This document shows, one piece after another, positions 1-5,810 of a stretch of DNA of 8,349 nt. Location: NCBI GenBank assembly GCA_030538335.1, contig JAUNUE010000073.1:1-8349 (forward strand). Direction: 5' to 3'. Source of the DNA: Allobrachymonas sp. (GTDB lineage: Bacteria > Pseudomonadota > Gammaproteobacteria > Burkholderiales > Burkholderiaceae_C). The notes under the pieces were generated by a model. It was not told the origin of the DNA. It saw only the letters and a list, made by a program, of their open reading frames with translations, and searched no databases. Each line of letters starts with the position of its first letter. Positions within the stretch are counted from its first letter, which is position 1. The position numbers were made by a program, and so were the translations under genes.

Positions 1-425
1 AGCTCCTTGCACAATGTCTGGCCAGCATGCTCGGGCGACTGGTTTTTTGGAATATCCATGGCCAGAATAATGCCCCGTTCCTTGTCGTCACGAGACACAA
101 ATACAGCGCGACTGGAAATACCGGGGCCTGTAGACGGCAGATCGTACTGAACCAAATGCTTTACTGCTTTGCCGGGGCCGCTATAACCGAACGTTTTCCG
201 CATTTGTGCGTCAGCCTGCTCAAAACTCAAGGCAGATGCATCACGGTATGCTGAAACAAACCATTTATCGGGGTTGCGGGCACTGGTATCGAAATTCGCT
301 TTGCATTCCGACTGGGCGAATGCTGGCTGACTCAGGCCAGCCACCAGACATACGACAAGCAGCGGTGTACCTGCGCACAAACGTTGGAAGCCTGTATGCA
401 GCTTGGGTAGATAAAGAGCTTTCAT
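1..425 (-). CDS. Secreted protein of unknown family, 5' part only (runs off left edge)
   Basis: Reading the minus strand from the ATG at 425 gives 141 complete codons open to the window edge, so the C-terminus is missing. The protein begins MKALYLPKLHTGFQRLC, followed by a hydrophobic core (about residues 20-32) and a signal peptidase I site of the form PAFA|QS after residue 37. It is therefore exported to the periplasm or beyond. The mature part begins QSECKANFD and is soluble-looking, with one Cys near its start (C41) and another in LCKE at the edge, which could form a disulfide. I do not recognise a family and give no function. The opposite-strand frames over this stretch show no protein-like character, while this frame has a signal peptide, a promoter candidate just upstream and no stop. 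The Shine-Dalgarno is poor (only a GATGAGAAAA stretch before the ATG), so the exact start is less sure than the gene. Confidence 0.8.
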   Translation of the reverse strand, partial: MKALYLPKLHTGFQRLCAGTPLLVVCLVAGLSQPAFAQSECKANFDTSARNPDKWFVSAYRDASALSFEQADAQMRKTFGYSGPGKAVKHLVQYDLPSTGPGISSRAVFVSRDDKERGIILAMDIPKNQSPEHAGQTLCKE

Positions 426-449
426 GGGCTTTTTCTCATCAGATCAAAC

Positions 450-477
450 AGTATATTGAAATCAATATTGCCGTAAA
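450..477 (-). promoter_or_regulatory. Candidate sigma-70 promoter of the secreted-protein gene
   Basis: On the minus strand a -10 element TATACT (450-455) lies 16 bp from a -35-like TTTACG (472-477), in an AT-rich stretch. Transcription would start near 443, about 18 nt before the ATG at 425. The match is by eye; the -35 is weak (4 of 6). Confidence 0.4.
453..468. promoter_or_regulatory. Perfect dyad ATATTGA-AA-TCAATAT, operator candidate
   Basis: A perfect 7-bp inverted repeat with a 2-bp centre lies on the candidate -10 and spacer of the secreted-protein gene. The compact 16-bp symmetry resembles a binding site for a dimeric regulator. It does not fit the FNR consensus (TTGAT-N4-ATCAA) because the half-sites are too close. 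The regulator is unknown. Confidence 0.35.
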
Positions 478-741
478 TTTCAGTAATTCAAAATGCACAT
501 ACACCTTACATGAAAATTAAATAAATAGATATTTTTTAGTAGTTATTTTGATACAAACCGCCATGTTCTTGCATCAACCCATGTGCAACGGCAGCACGAT
601 GGGCAGATCCGGATTTTCAACAGGCATCCTCCAACAAGGCAGTTTGCGCATGCCGATATGGGAGGTGGCGGGGTGTGCCTGCCACAGCCAGGCAGTGGCG
701 ACCGTGCAAGCAGCCATGGTGAAGCACAAAGCGCTGAACGA

Positions 742-1683
742 TCAGACGTTTTGCGCAGGCTGCAAAGGTGCGGCAGGTTGGGGCGCTGGTGCCAGGGTAG
801 ACAATGCCGTGCCCAGCAAAATCACCGCGCCTGACAACCCCATGGCCAGCGTGATCTGCTCCTTGAGGAACAGATAACCATAGGCCAGTGCAAATACCGG
901 CACCAGGTAGGTGACCGTGCTGGTAATGGCCGGGCCGGTGGTCTGGATCATGCGGTAGTACAGTATGTAGGCCAGCCCGGTGCACATTACGCCCGCTGCG
1001 GTAATGGCCAGCCATGCGGTCTGGCCGGGCATGGTGGCGGGGTGCGTCCACAACGCAGGCACCAGCAGCAACAGGGCCGCACCAAAATTGCTGCCTGCAG
1101 AAGTGGCCAGCGCGGGCACGTGGCTCAGGTATTTTTTGGAAAGCGAAGCCGCAACGCCATAGCACAGCGTGGCAACCAGGCATGCACCAATCGCCAGCCA
1201 CTGCATCAGCCCGACTTCACCGCTGGGCGTGGTGGCAGGGCTTTTGGTCGCCACCAGCAAACCCACGCCGCCAAAGCCGATCAGCAAGCCCAGCATGCGC
1301 CACACGCCGGGGCGCATGCCGAGCCAGACCCAGGCGACCAGTGCCGTGAACATGGGCATGGTGGCATTGAGCATGGACGTCATGCCGGTGGAGATGTGCA
1401 TCACGGCAAACGAAAAGCACACGAAAGGCAGCCCGGCATTGAAAAAGCCCACGGCCAGAATCGCTTTCCAGTGCTGCAACATGATGCCGGTTTGCTCGCG
1501 CAGCATGGCGACCGGCAGCAGCACCAGCGCTGCAATGCCCACGCGCAGCGCGGCGGTGGCAATGGGACCAAATTCGGGTGAGGCCAGCCGCATGAACAGG
1601 AAGGAAGACCCCCATATCGCCGCCAGGATGAAAAAGTCGATTGGCCAAGGATAAGGCGCTTTGGGCGCAGCAGAAGCAGGCAT
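742..1683 (-). CDS. DMT superfamily transporter, EamA family
   Basis: This is a 313-residue inner-membrane protein with about ten hydrophobic segments in two homologous halves, as expected for EamA/RhaT-type drug/metabolite transporters (usual length about 290-310). The first segment carries the typical WGSSFLFMR stretch. The second half ends with PVFALAYGYLFLKEQIT, the usual motif before the last helix. Family members export amino acids, their breakdown products or other small metabolites; the substrate cannot be read from the sequence. The start at ATG 1683 (MPASAAPKAPYPWP) is chosen because the first membrane helix begins about 15 residues later and an extended -10 promoter lies at 1746-1754, between this ATG and a possible TTG at 1755 which would add 24 non-hydrophobic residues. 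No good Shine-Dalgarno precedes 1683. The C-terminal tail is Ala/Pro-rich (LAPAPQPAAPLQPAQ). The gene is divergent from the MFS transporter gene at 2155. Confidence 0.88.
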   Translation of the reverse strand: MPASAAPKAPYPWPIDFFILAAIWGSSFLFMRLASPEFGPIATAALRVGIAALVLLPVAMLREQTGIMLQHWKAILAVGFFNAGLPFVCFSFAVMHISTGMTSMLNATMPMFTALVAWVWLGMRPGVWRMLGLLIGFGGVGLLVATKSPATTPSGEVGLMQWLAIGACLVATLCYGVAASLSKKYLSHVPALATSAGSNFGAALLLLVPALWTHPATMPGQTAWLAITAAGVMCTGLAYILYYRMIQTTGPAITSTVTYLVPVFALAYGYLFLKEQITLAMGLSGAVILLGTALSTLAPAPQPAAPLQPAQNV

Positions 1684-1745
1684 GGGTGTGGGCAGGAGAT
1701 GGGCACGCGCAAGGGCAGAAGCGCCTGCGTGCGGCGCAAGATGGC

Positions 1746-1754
1746 AGTGTAGCA
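1746..1754 (-). promoter_or_regulatory. Extended -10 promoter for the EamA transporter gene
   Basis: The minus strand reads TTTGCTACACTGCC, an extended -10 (TGC-TACACT; TACACT at 1746-1751). Transcription would begin near 1739, giving a leader of roughly 55 nt to the ATG at 1683. No good -35 is seen, which is usual when a TGn extension is present. An inverted repeat lies immediately upstream. Confidence 0.5.
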
Positions 1755-1755
1755 A

Positions 1756-1778
1756 AGGCCCGTGAGATGGGCGGGCCT
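1756..1778. promoter_or_regulatory. Inverted repeat AGGCCCG/CGGGCCT beside the EamA promoter
   Basis: Perfect 7-bp arms (1756-1762 and 1772-1778) are separated by 9 bp. The repeat occupies the position of a -35 region upstream of the extended -10 at 1746-1754, so it could be an operator. It could also be a hairpin in a read-through transcript. Function is inferred from position only. Confidence 0.3.
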
Positions 1779-2026
1779 AGGTATTTACCCGAAAAATGCT
1801 GCGCTGCAATGCAGCCGTCAGTTTGCAACCGCACAATCCGCCCGCCCCGGCTTGCAACCATCCCACAAGGCCATGCAGGCGTGCCGGGCTTGCTGTTGGT
1901 CCCACAAGGAACAGGCTCAACCAGGTTGTCTGAAACCAGGCAGTGCGGCGGCGATGGCCCGCTTGTGCTGTGCCGCGCATCTGTGCACGAATCAGTGCAG
2001 GGATGCGGGCATGCGTTATGGCGCCT

Positions 2027-2045
2027 GCGGTACTACCCGTACCGC
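2027..2045. promoter_or_regulatory. Inverted repeat GCGGTAC/GTACCGC upstream of the MFS gene
   Basis: Perfect 7-bp arms (2027-2033 and 2039-2045) with a 5-bp TACCC centre sit about 110 bp before the MFS start codon. This could be an operator or a leader hairpin. No regulator gene lies nearby to support either. Confidence 0.28.
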
Positions 2046-2144
2046 CGTGCTTTCAAGATGGCCGATGAGATGTTCTCCACTTGTACCCTCAGTGTCGATG
2101 GTAGCTGTGGCTACCCGTGTGCGCGTGTCCTGCGCCACCCCCTC

Positions 2145-2149
2145 AAGGA
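2145..2149 (+). promoter_or_regulatory. Ribosome-binding site fixing the MFS start
   Basis: AAGGA lies 5 nt before the ATG at 2155. This sets the start there rather than at upstream in-frame codons. Confidence 0.75.
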
Positions 2150-2154
2150 TCAAC

Positions 2155-3519
2155 ATGTCTGCTACACAATCAACTTTTCCCCGGTGGATTCCCCTGCTGG
2201 GTGGGCTTCTGGGCAGCACCACCTGTGGCCTGCTGCTCTATGCCTTCAGCGTCTTCATCAAACCCCTGATGGAGCAATTCGGCTGGACAGTGGCGCAAGT
2301 CAGCATGGCCTATGCCCTGATCTGCCTGTTTTTCGGCCTAATCGGTTATGTGGCCGGTCGCCTGAACGACCGCTTTGGTCCGCGCGCCGTGGTGCTGGTC
2401 GGCGGGCTGATCATGGCGTTTGGCTTTTTCATGGTGTCAACCATCACGCCGCCCGACAAGGCCGCGCTACTGGCAGGAGACCCGACAGCCAAGGCCGTCA
2501 GCAACACTGCGTTGTACCTGTTTTATATCTACTACGGCGTGATCGCCGGTATTGGCGGCGGCCTGGTGTACGTGCCGCCCATTGCCACCGCGCCCAAATG
2601 GTGGCCTGATCGCCGCGGTCTGGCCACGGGTTTTTCGGTGGTGGGGCTTGGTCTGGGCTCGTTTGTGATGGCACCCCTGGCCACGCGCATGATTGCAGCG
2701 TATGGTGGCACCGCCTTGCCGGTGTTCAAGTATGTCGGCATCGCCATGGCGCTGATGGTCGTGGTGACCGCGTTGTGCCTCAAACTGCCCCCGTTCGGAT
2801 ACCGCCCCGCAGGCTGGACGCCGCCTGCACCGCAGATGCATGAAGGGGGTTATAGGGACTACCGCGACTACACCCACAGCGAAACCATCCGCACGCCCCA
2901 GTTCTGGCTGCTTTGGGCCGCGTATTTCTGCGGCTCGTTTGCGGGGCTGATGGCGATTGGCCTGATCGCCAAGCACGGCATTGATGCCATGAGCACGGTC
3001 TACCGCGCCCAGCAGGGGCTGGATGCCGCGGCGGCCCTGCCTGCGGATGTGAGCAAACAGATTGCCATGCTCGCCGCCTGGGCGCCAAGCACCCTGGCGA
3101 TTTTCAACGCGGCCGTGCGTGTGATGATCGGCCCGCTGGCCGACCGCATCGGCTCCAAGGTGATCTTCATCGTGCTCTTCACCTTGCAGTGTCTGGCGAT
3201 GCTGGCGTTGTTTCCGGCCGGCAAGAGCTATGTGTTGCTGGCCGCTTGCGCGGGCCTGATCGGCTGGAACTACGGCGCCATGTTCACGCTGTTCCCATCC
3301 ACCCTGCTGTACTACTACGGGCCGACGAACCAGGGCTCGAACTATGGCGTGTTGTTCACGGCCTGGGGCGTGGCCGGATTCTTTGGCCCCTTTCTGGGCG
3401 GCAAGCTGCAGGTGATGACAGGCTCGTTCCTGGTGCCGTTCATCGTGGCCGCATGCATTGTCGGTATTGCCACACTGATCCTCGTCATGCTCAAGGCGCC
3501 GGAAAAAAAGCTGGCATAA
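2155..3519 (+). CDS. MFS transporter, oxalate/formate antiporter (OFA) family
   Basis: This 454-residue, 12-helix inner-membrane transporter carries the MFS motif A in the first half (GRLNDRFGPR, after helix 2) and its counterpart in the second half (GPLADRIGSK). PKWWPDRRGLATG is the hallmark loop of the OFA group (usual form KWFPDKRG). Family members exchange or take up carboxylates such as oxalate and formate; the substrate of this member is unknown. The start at 2155 gives MSATQSTFPRWIPLLGG, with helix 1 starting about residue 12 as expected, and has a good ribosome-binding site. Two hydrophilic loops are longer than I expect: one near residues 100-120 (PPDKAALLAGDPTAKAVSN) and one after helix 7 (YRAQQGLDAAAALPADVSKQ). 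Together they explain a length above the usual 400-430. The gene is monocistronic, with a terminator 30 bp downstream. Confidence 0.9.
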   Translation: MSATQSTFPRWIPLLGGLLGSTTCGLLLYAFSVFIKPLMEQFGWTVAQVSMAYALICLFFGLIGYVAGRLNDRFGPRAVVLVGGLIMAFGFFMVSTITPPDKAALLAGDPTAKAVSNTALYLFYIYYGVIAGIGGGLVYVPPIATAPKWWPDRRGLATGFSVVGLGLGSFVMAPLATRMIAAYGGTALPVFKYVGIAMALMVVVTALCLKLPPFGYRPAGWTPPAPQMHEGGYRDYRDYTHSETIRTPQFWLLWAAYFCGSFAGLMAIGLIAKHGIDAMSTVYRAQQGLDAAAALPADVSKQIAMLAAWAPSTLAIFNAAVRVMIGPLADRIGSKVIFIVLFTLQCLAMLALFPAGKSYVLLAACAGLIGWNYGAMFTLFPSTLLYYYGPTNQGSNYGVLFTAWGVAGFFGPFLGGKLQVMTGSFLVPFIVAACIVGIATLILVMLKAPEKKLA

Positions 3520-3548
3520 CCAGCCGCGCTGCGGGTTTGAAGCGCATG

Positions 3549-3576
3549 AAAAGGCCATCCACCGGGTGGCCTTTTT
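3549..3576 (+). terminator. Rho-independent terminator of the MFS gene
   Basis: The stem GGCCATCC/GGGTGGCC (3553-3560 with 3564-3571, one G-T pair) has a 3-nt loop, is flanked by AAAA on the left and ends in TTTTT (3572-3576). The A-run/T-run symmetry could also stop transcription from the right. It separates the MFS gene from dnaA. Confidence 0.85.
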
Positions 3577-3630
3577 GCATGGCGAGGGGTTTCTGCTTCG
3601 ATGCGGATCGTGCGCGTTACAACTATCCGG

Positions 3631-3636
3631 GATAAT
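3631..3636 (+). promoter_or_regulatory. Weak candidate -10 for dnaA (GATAAT)
   Basis: GATAAT lies in TCCGGGATAATGGGC about 118 bp before the dnaA start. No -35 is recognisable at the right spacing. It sits inside a small dyad TATCC-G-GGATA (3625-3635) whose minus-strand reading TTATCCCGG is a distant relative of a DnaA box (TTATCCACA, 6 of 9), so autoregulation is possible but unproven. A second weak candidate is TGTTATCAT ending at 3668. Confidence 0.25.
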
Positions 3637-3711
3637 GGGCACCCCTTTCCTGCGCGGCTTGTTATCATCGTTCTCCCGCGGGTGTTGTTTCCCCCCTGAT
3701 TTTTCTCGTGA

Positions 3712-3729
3712 GCAGGCCTTGTCGCCTGC
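3712..3729 (+). repeat. Inverted repeat GCAGGC/GCCTGC in the dnaA leader
   Basis: Perfect 6-bp arms with a 6-nt loop (CTTGTC) lie 24 bp before the dnaA start. It could form a leader hairpin affecting dnaA translation. There is no T-run, so it is not a terminator. Confidence 0.3.
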
Positions 3730-3753
3730 CGTTTGCGTTTCTCTGGTGTGCCC

Positions 3754-5202
3754 ATGTCCATGAACCATGCGTCTTCTGCCGCAGCCCGTCCGGGGCAGGA
3801 TGAGCTGTGGCAGGCCTGTCTGGACGTGATGGCGCAGGAAGTGCCCGCGCAGCAATTCGCCACCTGGATCCGCCCGCTGCAGCTCTGCCCGGCTGAAGAC
3901 GGGCTGGTGCTCGAAGTGGGCAACCGCTTCAAGCTCGACTGGATCCGCGCCCAGTACCTGCAACGTCTGTCAGAAGTGGCCGGGCAATTGGCCGGTGAAC
4001 CGGTGGCGGTGGAACTGGTGATTGCCAGCCGCGTCGCCGCGCCGCGCCGTGCGCCTGTGGCGTTCAGGGTGCAGGAATCCTCACCCGCGAACGATCTGGA
4101 CGCCACTTTTTCTGATGAAGAAGTCGCCGCCGCCCTGCCCGATGCCGCCCCTGCCCGCACGGCCAGCGCCCGCAACCGCGAAGCCTCCCGGCTCGACCCG
4201 CGCCGCACTTTTGATACGCTGGTTGAAGGTAGCGCCAACCGCATGGCGCGCGCTGCGGCCATGCACGTAGCCAACAGCCCCGGCCAGTTGTACAACCCGC
4301 TGTTCATCTACGGCGGCGTTGGCCTGGGTAAAACGCACCTGCTGCAGGCTGTGGGCCACCAGTTGCTCGACACGCGCCCTGGCGCCCGTGTGCTGTACAC
4401 GCATGCCGAGCAGTTCGTGTCGGACGTGGTCAAGTCGTACCAGCGCAAGGCGTTTGATGAATTCAAGTCGCGCTACCACTCGCTCGACCTGCTGCTGATC
4501 GACGACGTGCAGTTCTTTGCCGGCAAGGAAAAAACGCAGGAAGAATTCTTCAACGCGTTTGAGGCGCTGCTGTCGAAAAAAAGCCATATCGTGATGACCA
4601 GCGACACCTACCCCAAGGGGCTGGCCAACATCACGGCGCGGCTGGTATCGCGTTTTGACTCGGGGCTGACGGTAGCCATCGAACCGCCCGAACTCGAAAT
4701 GCGCGTGGCCATTTTGCTGAAAAAGGCGCAGGCCGAAGGGCACGAGCTGCCCGAAGACGTGGCCTTTTTCGTCGCCAAAAACGTGCGCGCCAATGTGCGC
4801 GAACTCGAAGGCGCGCTGCAGAATATCCTCGCTTACTCGCGCTTCAGCGGACGGCCTATCGACATCGGCCTGGTGCGCGAGGCGCTGCGCGATTTGCTGT
4901 CGATCAAGAACCGGCAGATCAGCGTCGAGAACATCCAGAAAACGGTGGCCGATTTCTACAAGATCAAGGTCGCCGACATGCACAGCAAAAAGCGCCCGGC
5001 CAACATCGCCAAGCCGCGCCAGATTGCCATGTACCTGGCCAAGGAACTCACGCAGAAAAGCCTGCCCGAAATTGGCGACATGTTCGGCGGGCGCGACCAC
5101 ACCACGGTGCTGCACGCGGTGCGCAAGATTACCGCCGAGCGCGCCACCGACCCTGACCTGAACCAGAACCTGCACGTGCTGGAGCAGACGCTGCGCGGGT
5201 AA
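3754..5202 (+). CDS. dnaA: Chromosomal replication initiator protein DnaA
   Basis: This is the 482-residue cytoplasmic AAA+ ATPase that binds DnaA boxes at oriC, opens the duplex and helps load the helicase. Domain I is residues about 13-90 (ELWQACLDVMAQEVPAQQF, TWIRPLQL), followed by a variable Ala/Arg-rich linker to about 145. The AAA+ core has Walker A GGVGLGKT (187-194), Walker B LLLIDDVQFF (DD at 250-251), sensor 1 IVMTSD and the box VII arginine in VSRFDSGL (R300). The C-terminal DNA-binding domain ends with the signature GRDHTTVLHAVRKI (D448, H449, T450). Length and motifs are complete. The start is uncertain: ATG 3754 and ATG 3760 (MNHASS) are both possible and neither has a good Shine-Dalgarno; GTG 3748 is less likely. 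dnaN does not follow: the next plus-strand sequence is noncoding and the next genes are on the minus strand. Confidence 0.97.
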   Translation: MSMNHASSAAARPGQDELWQACLDVMAQEVPAQQFATWIRPLQLCPAEDGLVLEVGNRFKLDWIRAQYLQRLSEVAGQLAGEPVAVELVIASRVAAPRRAPVAFRVQESSPANDLDATFSDEEVAAALPDAAPARTASARNREASRLDPRRTFDTLVEGSANRMARAAAMHVANSPGQLYNPLFIYGGVGLGKTHLLQAVGHQLLDTRPGARVLYTHAEQFVSDVVKSYQRKAFDEFKSRYHSLDLLLIDDVQFFAGKEKTQEEFFNAFEALLSKKSHIVMTSDTYPKGLANITARLVSRFDSGLTVAIEPPELEMRVAILLKKAQAEGHELPEDVAFFVAKNVRANVRELEGALQNILAYSRFSGRPIDIGLVREALRDLLSIKNRQISVENIQKTVADFYKIKVADMHSKKRPANIAKPRQIAMYLAKELTQKSLPEIGDMFGGRDHTTVLHAVRKITAERATDPDLNQNLHVLEQTLRG

Positions 5203-5213
5203 AACCATACGAG

Positions 5214-5235
5214 TTTGCGAACACGCGTTCGCAAA
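5214..5235. repeat. Perfect 9-bp inverted repeat just after dnaA
   Basis: TTTGCGAAC (5214-5222) and GTTCGCAAA (5227-5235) flank a 4-bp ACGC centre, 11 bp after the dnaA stop. The stem is strong but no T-run follows, so it is at best a poor intrinsic terminator. It could stabilise the dnaA mRNA 3' end or be a protein-binding site. Confidence 0.55.
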
Positions 5236-5290
5236 TCGCTAAGCGGCAACCCCAAGAGGGAAAGCACCAAGAAAAATAGATGGCTCGCTT

Positions 5291-5298
5291 GTTATAGT
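5291..5298 (+). promoter_or_regulatory. Extended -10 promoter for the putative small RNA
   Basis: The plus strand reads CTTGTTATAGTGG. TATAGT (5293-5298) matches TATAAT at 5 of 6 and overlaps a TG-type extension just upstream. No good -35 is seen at 17 bp. Transcription would start near 5304-5306. Confidence 0.4.
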
Positions 5299-5304
5299 GG
5301 AGGC

Positions 5305-5401
5305 ACTCGTAGTGGTATGCAACATGACTCCTGCGAGGGACGAGGAGACATCTACCGGAAAATAACCGGGCCGACGCAGGAAACTGGGTCGGCTTTTTTT
5401 T
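5305..5401 (+). ncRNA. Putative small regulatory RNA, about 97 nt
   Basis: A compact unit lies between an extended -10 promoter and a very good intrinsic terminator, with no other gene using either. The body has complementary pieces that could form a 5' hairpin (CTCGTAG with CTGCGAG, or CTCCT with AGGAG). It also has an exposed ACTCCT motif, the kind of anti-Shine-Dalgarno sequence used by several bacterial small RNAs to pair with mRNA start regions, and CCGG/CCGG before the terminator. A frame runs through it (MQHDSCEGRGDIYRK) but continues through the terminator into repeats, so it does not look coding. I cannot assign it to a known RNA family. Alternatively the terminator belongs to dnaA read-through transcription and there is no separate gene. 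Confidence 0.42.
5370..5401 (+). terminator. Intrinsic terminator with GAAA tetraloop
   Basis: The stem GCCGAC (5370-5375)/GTCGGC (5388-5393) continues past one G-G mismatch into CAG/CTG (5377-5379 with 5384-5386), closed by a GAAA loop. Eight T follow (5394-5401). It ends the putative small RNA or any dnaA read-through. Confidence 0.88.
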
Positions 5402-5463
5402 GGCTGGGGTTTGTGTTTGTTGCAGCCAATACCAAAAATAGCCGAAGGCGATGGGGTTCCCCT

Positions 5464-5517
5464 CCGTTCGGGCTGAGCCATTCGACCGCGCTCATGACAG
5501 GCCTGTCGAAGCCCAAG
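5464..5517. repeat. Palindromic intergenic repeat, copy A, interrupted
   Basis: CCGTTCGGGCTGAGCC (5464-5479) and CCTGTCGAAGCCCAAG (5502-5517) are the two halves of one arm found intact in copy C (5811-5840). Here they are split by about 22 bp (5480-5501). Downstream similarity to copy C continues for a few more bases (GTGTT). Related GTTCGGGCTGAGC...TGTCGAAG motifs recur between genes in many proteobacteria, from general knowledge. Confidence 0.65.
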
Positions 5518-5528
5518 GGGTGTTTGTA

Positions 5529-5556
5529 TATAGTCAAACCCAGAAATAATTGAACA
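5529..5556. repeat. Degenerate direct repeat, first copy (TATAG...AGAAATAATTGAACA)
   Basis: TATAG, a CCC, then AGAAATAATTGAACA are found again in the same order and spacing at 5769-5797, just before copy C. Each copy lies directly upstream of a palindromic repeat (B or C), so this AT-rich segment may belong to a larger repeat unit. Confidence 0.45.
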
Positions 5557-5623
5557 CCGTTCGCCCTGAGGTATCGAAGGGCAGGCTGCCTATATTCGGG
5601 CTTCGATACCTCAGCCCGAACGG
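5557..5623. repeat. Palindromic intergenic repeat, copy B
   Basis: Two 23-bp arms, 5557-5579 (CCGTTCGCCCTGAGG...CGAAG) and 5601-5623 (CTTCG...CCTCAGCCCGAACGG), pair at 21 of 23 positions around a 21-bp centre. Compared with copy C, three inner-arm positions read GGTATCGAAG instead of CCTGTCGAAG, and both arms carry the change, so pairing is kept. It could fold as a long hairpin in RNA of either strand. Confidence 0.8.
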
Positions 5624-5640
5624 AGCGGGGCGCACAATTT

Positions 5641-5692
5641 GTCTGGTTATTTTTGAGAATAACCATATAGCAGTTTCTGAAAAAAACCAGAC
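5641..5692. repeat. Nested inverted repeat between repeat copies
   Basis: Outer arms GTCTGGTT (5641-5648)/AACCAGAC (5685-5692) are perfect. An inner perfect hairpin GGTTATT (5645-5651)/AATAACC (5658-5664) competes with the left outer arm, so two alternative folds exist. The AT-rich interior resembles the segment before copies B and C in inverted orientation. It is probably part of the repeat cluster. Confidence 0.5.
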
Positions 5693-5701
5693 TGTCTTGC
5701 T

Positions 5702-5737
5702 CCCTCTCCCGCTGGCGGGAGAGGGCCGGGGTGAGGG
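5702..5737. repeat. CCCTCTCCC-type palindromic repeat, copy D
   Basis: CCCTCTCCCGC (5702-5712) pairs perfectly with GCGGGAGAGGG (5715-5725), followed by CCGGGGTGAGGG. This CCCTCTCCC...GGGAGAGGG...GGGTGAGGG pattern is a common intergenic repeat in many proteobacterial genomes, from general knowledge. It is a different family from copies A-C. Confidence 0.75.
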
Positions 5738-5768
5738 CGAGAAGTGTCTGATTAATTAGCCAAACGAC

Positions 5769-5797
5769 TATAGCTATCCCCGAGAAATAATTTGACA
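5769..5797. repeat. Degenerate direct repeat, second copy (TATAG...AGAAATAATTTGACA)
   Basis: This is the partner of 5529-5556, with one extra T and a few substitutions. It ends 13 bp before copy C. Confidence 0.45.
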
Positions 5798-5810
5798 ACC
5801 CGCGCCCTAT

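Larger units (their letters stand above)
426..741. other. Intergenic region between two minus-strand genes
   Basis: The left part (about 440-550) is AT-rich and holds the promoter and dyad of the secreted-protein gene. The right part (about 555-741) has normal G+C and holds no convincing gene. The downstream end of the EamA gene shows only short overlapping inverted repeats (CTGCC/GGCAG at 679-695, GCCAC/GTGGC at 681-699) without a T-run, so no clear terminator. A 47-codon minus-strand frame (574-717) exists but has no ribosome-binding site or recognisable product. Confidence 0.5.
1684..2154. other. Divergent intergenic region between EamA and MFS transporter genes
   Basis: These 471 bp hold the EamA promoter and its inverted repeat on the left and the MFS ribosome-binding site on the right. 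The plus-strand frame of the MFS gene stays open upstream to about 1762, but that stretch is Cys/Arg-rich and not membrane-like, so I treat it as noncoding. A second perfect inverted repeat is at 2027-2045. I see no convincing promoter for the MFS gene and no small gene. Confidence 0.5.

Noticed and set aside
574..717. 47-codon minus-strand frame after the EamA gene
   Set aside because: No Shine-Dalgarno, no family resemblance, and nothing to distinguish it from chance.
1762..2154. N-terminal extension of the MFS transporter by up to 131 residues
   Set aside because: The added part is Cys/Arg-rich and not conserved in type, while AAGGA 5 nt before ATG 2155 and the position of helix 1 support the shorter start.
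3520..3753. Possible oriC next to dnaA
   Set aside because: No TTATNCACA box or cluster was seen by eye; only a 6-of-9 match in a small dyad. A proper scan with mismatches would be needed to claim an origin.
2467..3963. Long open frame of 498 codons on the minus strand
   Set aside because: It is antisense to the MFS gene and the 5' end of dnaA. Its Arg/His/Gln-rich composition is typical of a mirror frame in G+C-rich coding DNA.
5352..5798. Open frames through the repeat cluster (such as 148 codons on the minus strand)
   Set aside because: They consist of translated palindromic repeats and cross the terminator; phrases like SVRAEVSKPEYR arise from the repeat itself.
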